A stretch of 64,000 nt of DNA from Dehalococcoidia bacterium (GTDB lineage: Bacteria; Chloroflexota; Dehalococcoidia; SpSt-223). Positions 60,943 through 64,000 of the stretch are shown one piece after another. The stretch spans positions 1-64,000 of the forward strand of contig BPIC01000002.1 in assembly GCA_026003895.1 (NCBI GenBank), in the 5' to 3' direction. The notes under the pieces were generated by a model. The model was not told the origin of the DNA. It did no database searches and saw nothing but the letters and a program-made list of their open reading frames with translations. Position 1 is the first letter of the stretch; each line of letters starts with the position of its first letter. The translations under genes were made by a program, and so were the position numbers.

Positions 60943-63900
60943 CTTGTCCGGACACGATAGATCGTGACCTTCTCGTTGCGATAGGCGACTTCAAGCGCTG
61001 ATCCTTCGAGCGATCGCACGCCGGCGAGACCGCTTGCCGGATAAAACCGTGCCTCGAGTTCGCCGACAGCGACGAAGGCTGGGCGGTAGCGCTCGAGGAT
61101 CGCCCGCGCCTCGGCTGGGTCGCCGCTGGAGTAAAAGCGATCGACATCCCGCGCCCGTTCGCCGACCATGCCGAGGTAGCCGCGCCGCTGCTCGCTTTGG
61201 TGAAACTCCCAGCCCAGCACGGCCGGCATGCCGGTGTGCACTGAAAACCTTCCACCCCAGCGGGCCGCCGGCGTCCGTCCTTCGAGCATGCTGGCGAGTC
61301 CGCCGGTCGTTCGCAGCCACTCGATCGCTTCGCGGTCGGCACGCAGCTCGATCGGGCCGCGCTCATCCACATAGACAGCGGTCCATTGGTAGGCGAGCCC
61401 GTCGAGTGTTGGCGGAAGCGGTGCGAAGCGCTGGGCGATCCGCAACGGCGTCGCCACCACGGGCCAGAGAAACGCGGAGATGGCGATCAACATGCCCGCA
61501 CCCACCCACGCCACCCGTCCGCCGGTCCACGGTCCGCGGAGCGCAGCGAGGAGGAGCGCCGCCGCCTGCCCCGCCCCGATCGCGAGCAACACCCACGCCT
61601 GAAAATAGAACTTGAACACCGTATTGGTCCGCGTTGGGTCGCCGGCGACGGTCACAAGATCGACGGCCGCGCCGAGCAGGAGGCCGGTGAGAACGAAAAG
61701 CGCGAGCAGCGTCCGGCCAGCGCGATCGTGTCCGGCCCCGACGGCGAGCCCCCACAGCCAAAGCACCGCCGCGGCGAGGAGGAGGAGCGCCACGACCGTC
61801 GCGAAGCCCATCGCGGTTCCCACGCCAGCCCCGATGAGCGCGACCAGCAGCCCCTCGCGCCAGCGGGCGAGCGCGGTTGTGCGGCTGCGCAATCCGGCCA
61901 CGAGCAGCGAGCCGATCGCAAACAGAAACAGGCCGTGAATGGCGAGGTACTGATGGAGCGGCGTCGTCTGCGGCGAGGCAACGACCCAGCGGTAGAACAG
62001 CTCAAATGAGTCGATGAACGGACGGAACGCCAGCCAGCCGGCCACGATGACGATCACGACCGCGAGAACCGAACGAACGACTGACCGGAGGGTCACGCCG
62101 CCAAGGAGCGGGACCAACGCCGCCAGCACGGCGAGCAACAGATACGTCGGGAAGTCCCAGCCGTTCGTCGCACGCAGCGCTCCGACGACGAGGCCGGCGG
62201 CGAGCGCTGTGGCGACCCCGCCGCCGCTTGCCAGCGCGAGTGCCAATCCAAGCGCGAGAAGTGTCAGCGGGAGGGCGAGAAGGTGAGCATGCAGATCGGC
62301 GAACAGGAAGGTGAAGAAGGGAAACTCGGTGATCGTGTTTTGCTCGGGCATCATCCGCGAGCTGTTCCAGTAGTTGAAGGCGACGCCGTCACCGCGCAGC
62401 CACCCACCGATCGTCTGGATCGGAAGGTCGAGATTGCCGGCAACGGCAACGAACAGCGCTGTGAGGAGCGCGGCCAGCCTTGCCCGCTCTGGCCAGCCGG
62501 CGAGCACGGCGAGGTTGCGGCCCAGTGATCCCGCAGCCAGCACCGTCATCGCGAAGAGACTGGGAATGGCGAGGTTGTACGCCACCTCGGGCGGGAGGCC
62601 GGTCAGCCGCGCGAGGGTTCCCACGAGCTGCTGGCCGAAGTAGTAATAGTTCAGCGTCCCGCCGGCGAACCACGGATCGGTGGGCGGGAACACGGTCGAA
62701 CGGGCCACTGCTGTCAAGATGGCGAGATCCATCGGCTTTTCGCCGCCGTAGACCGGTAGCCAGAGATCGGGATTGAGCGCCCGGATGCCGACGAACGGAA
62801 GGAAGCTCGCAGCAAAGACGATTTCCCAGCCAACGAGCTGCCGCCATCGGGCGCGGAGGCCACGCCGAAGATCGCGCCGTGTTGCCAGTAGCGCAGTCGA
62901 CACCGTCGCGGTCCCCCCGATCGCGATGACAATCGTCGTGCGGTCGAACGGCGCGACCGGAATGCTCGCCATCAGCCACGCGAGCCAGCCAACGATGAGC
63001 AGGCCGAATGGCCGCGCGAGCGGTAGCCCCCAATCGGGAAGCGGGCGGCAGGCGGCGGCAAGCAGGGGCAGCGCTGCGATCGCCAGCGTTGCCAGCGCGA
63101 CGTACCACATGAGGACGGGAAGGGGTCCGTCGCGCCACGGCAAATCAAAGACGGCATCCCACGGCGCAGCGGCGGCATTTGCCGCCAATCGCTCGGCGGG
63201 CTGCAACAGACCACTCGGTGGGAGCTCCGTCGGCGCTGGTGACGGGACCGCGGGGAGTGCGACGCGCGGGCCGGCAACGGACAGGATCGCGATGAGGCCA
63301 ATCGCCGCCGTAACAAGCCAAGCGCGCCGGCCTGTGCGAACCAGCGGGGCGAGCCCAGCGCCGCCGAGCCCAGCCAGCGCAGCGGTGACGGCCACGAGCG
63401 CTGCCTCGGGCTGGCGCCCGGGCCAGAGCAGGATTAGCGCCGGCACGATGAGCAGTGCCGCTCCCAGCCGTCGCCGGCCGTCCGCGCCGCGCCACCAGAG
63501 CAGTGTGCCCGTGCTCCCGAGCGTCAACAGGAGCAGCGTACCGATTGACAGCGGCGTCGGCGTCGCAGCGGGTGTGACTCCTTGCAGCGCCAAGAGCTGG
63601 GCAGCAACGCGGGAGACCGTCACCTCTCGCCCGCCAACGATGGTGCTCACGGCAGCGAACCCGAGGATCGCCGCCCCGCCTGCCACCACGAGACCGAGGA
63701 CGCCGTCCTCCACCATGCGCCGGCGCTCACCCTTCGCGGTCAGCGAGCGGAAGCCGGCTGCACCGATGGCGGGCAGGAGCACCACCGCGGCGAGCGATCC
63801 CGCGGTTGCCGCGCCCACGGCGAGGCCAAGTGCAACCGTCGAGCGAGGCGTCCATTGTCCGCAGACGAGCGCGGCGGCGATGACCGACGGGCCAACGACA

Positions 63901-64000
63901 AGCAGAGCCGCGTCCGCCGGCACGGCGGCGGTGAGCATGACCGTGAGCAGCCCGGAGACGAACGCGCCCCAACCTTGCCCGGCGGCGATCCGGACAGCGA
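60933..64000 (-). CDS. Very large YYY-type (DUF2298) membrane protein, N-terminus outside the window
   Basis: At least 1,020 residues with some twenty membrane helices. The central part reads RSTVFPPTDPWFAGGTLNYY followed by YFGQQLVGTLARLTGL, the YYY motif of the Chlor_Arch_YYY/DUF2298 family; NSSRMMPEQNTITEFPFFTF and LFADLHAHLLALPLTLLAL lie beyond and are also family marks. The last 100 residues are a soluble tail (RGYLGMVGERARDVDRFYSS). An ATG exists at 63938, but the frame is open to the window edge with a hydrophobic, plausible sequence, so the gene continues. Such proteins occur in Chloroflexota and Archaea, often by sugar transferases; a role in surface glycan assembly is likely but unproven. 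Confidence 0.88.
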   Translation of the reverse strand, partial: AVRIAAGQGWGAFVSGLLTVMLTAAVPADAALLVVGPSVIAAALVCGQWTPRSTVALGLAVGAATAGSLAAVVLLPAIGAAGFRSLTAKGERRRMVEDGVLGLVVAGGAAILGFAAVSTIVGGREVTVSRVAAQLLALQGVTPAATPTPLSIGTLLLLTLGSTGTLLWWRGADGRRRLGAALLIVPALILLWPGRQPEAALVAVTAALAGLGGAGLAPLVRTGRRAWLVTAAIGLIAILSVAGPRVALPAVPSPAPTELPPSGLLQPAERLAANAAAAPWDAVFDLPWRDGPLPVLMWYVALATLAIAALPLLAAACRPLPDWGLPLARPFGLLIVGWLAWLMASIPVAPFDRTTIVIAIGGTATVSTALLATRRDLRRGLRARWRQLVGWEIVFAASFLPFVGIRALNPDLWLPVYGGEKPMDLAILTAVARSTVFPPTDPWFAGGTLNYYYFGQQLVGTLARLTGLPPEVAYNLAIPSLFAMTVLAAGSLGRNLAVLAGWPERARLAALLTALFVAVAGNLDLPIQTIGGWLRGDGVAFNYWNSSRMMPEQNTITEFPFFTFLFADLHAHLLALPLTLLALGLALALASGGGVATALAAGLVVGALRATNGWDFPTYLLLAVLAALVPLLGGVTLRSVVRSVLAVVIVIVAGWLAFRPFIDSFELFYRWVVASPQTTPLHQYLAIHGLFLFAIGSLLVAGLRSRTTALARWREGLLVALIGAGVGTAMGFATVVALLLLAAAVLWLWGLAVGAGHDRAGRTLLALFVLTGLLLGAAVDLVTVAGDPTRTNTVFKFYFQAWVLLAIGAGQAAALLLAALRGPWTGGRVAWVGAGMLIAISAFLWPVVATPLRIAQRFAPLPPTLDGLAYQWTAVYVDERGPIELRADREAIEWLRTTGGLASMLEGRTPAARWGGRFSVHTGMPAVLGWEFHQSEQRRGYLGMVGERARDVDRFYSSGDPAEARAILERYRPAFVAVGELEARFYPASGLAGVRSLEGSALEVAYRNEKVTIYRVRTSQP

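Overview
The window is GC-rich, densely packed bacterial chromosome. It has no rRNA, CRISPR array, prophage or recognisable insertion sequence. Several traits point to the phylum Chloroflexota, perhaps near Thermomicrobia, though this is inference without a database search: a very large membrane protein of the YYY (DUF2298) type beside a DUF2142-type protein, a Leu T-box on a leucine operon, a MerR/cobalamin photoreceptor-like regulator next to a carotenoid oxidoreductase, flavin/F420-type enzymes, several family 5 solute-binding lipoproteins and one LPxTG-like protein.

Layout. 0-10 kb: end of a cupin gene, a frameshifted PH-domain membrane protein, ilvE, coaBC-coaX, a zinc-ribbon/AT-hook protein, an LPxTG-like protein, mutS2 and panD, so three CoA-pathway genes lie within 7 kb. 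10-20 kb: membrane proteins, an FbiB-C-like nitroreductase overlapping a metallo-beta-lactamase-fold enzyme, a RodZ-like protein, and a four-gene Gld-like ABC operon. 20-28 kb: radical SAM protein, nucleotidyltransferase, a luciferase-like oxidoreductase divergent from a MetF-like gene, a HesB/ErpA protein with an odd tail and a clear terminator, an S51 peptidase, MoxR, and the first family 5 binding protein. 28-31 kb: M23 peptidase and fumC, both broken by many indels that look like assembly error. 31-44 kb: methyltransferase, deacetylase, CinA domain, alkylpurine glycosylase (one frameshift), hydrolases, an M29-like peptidase, two tandem binding lipoproteins, a bilin-reductase-like protein and a rhodanese.

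44-51 kb: a Ser/Thr kinase, a binding protein without a signal peptide next to a Nudix hydrolase, then Fur, the CarH-like regulator, the phytoene-desaturase-like enzyme and a tRNA-Arg with anticodon GCG. 51.4-57.9 kb: a T-box leader whose Stem I carries a CUC (Leu) specifier and is followed by two complete antiterminator/terminator modules. It precedes ilvN-ilvC-leuA-leuB-cimA, which supply pyruvate- and acetyl-CoA-derived steps of branched-chain amino acid synthesis; ilvE at 1.6 kb would finish the pathway, while ilvB, ilvD and leuCD are not in the window. 57.8-64 kb: three large membrane proteins of GT-C/DUF2142/YYY type.

Sequence quality matters. At least 20 single-base indels interrupt otherwise well conserved genes, most of them between about 27.97 and 30.69 kb. 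Several starts lie only six bases past a good -10 box, which suggests leaderless transcripts.
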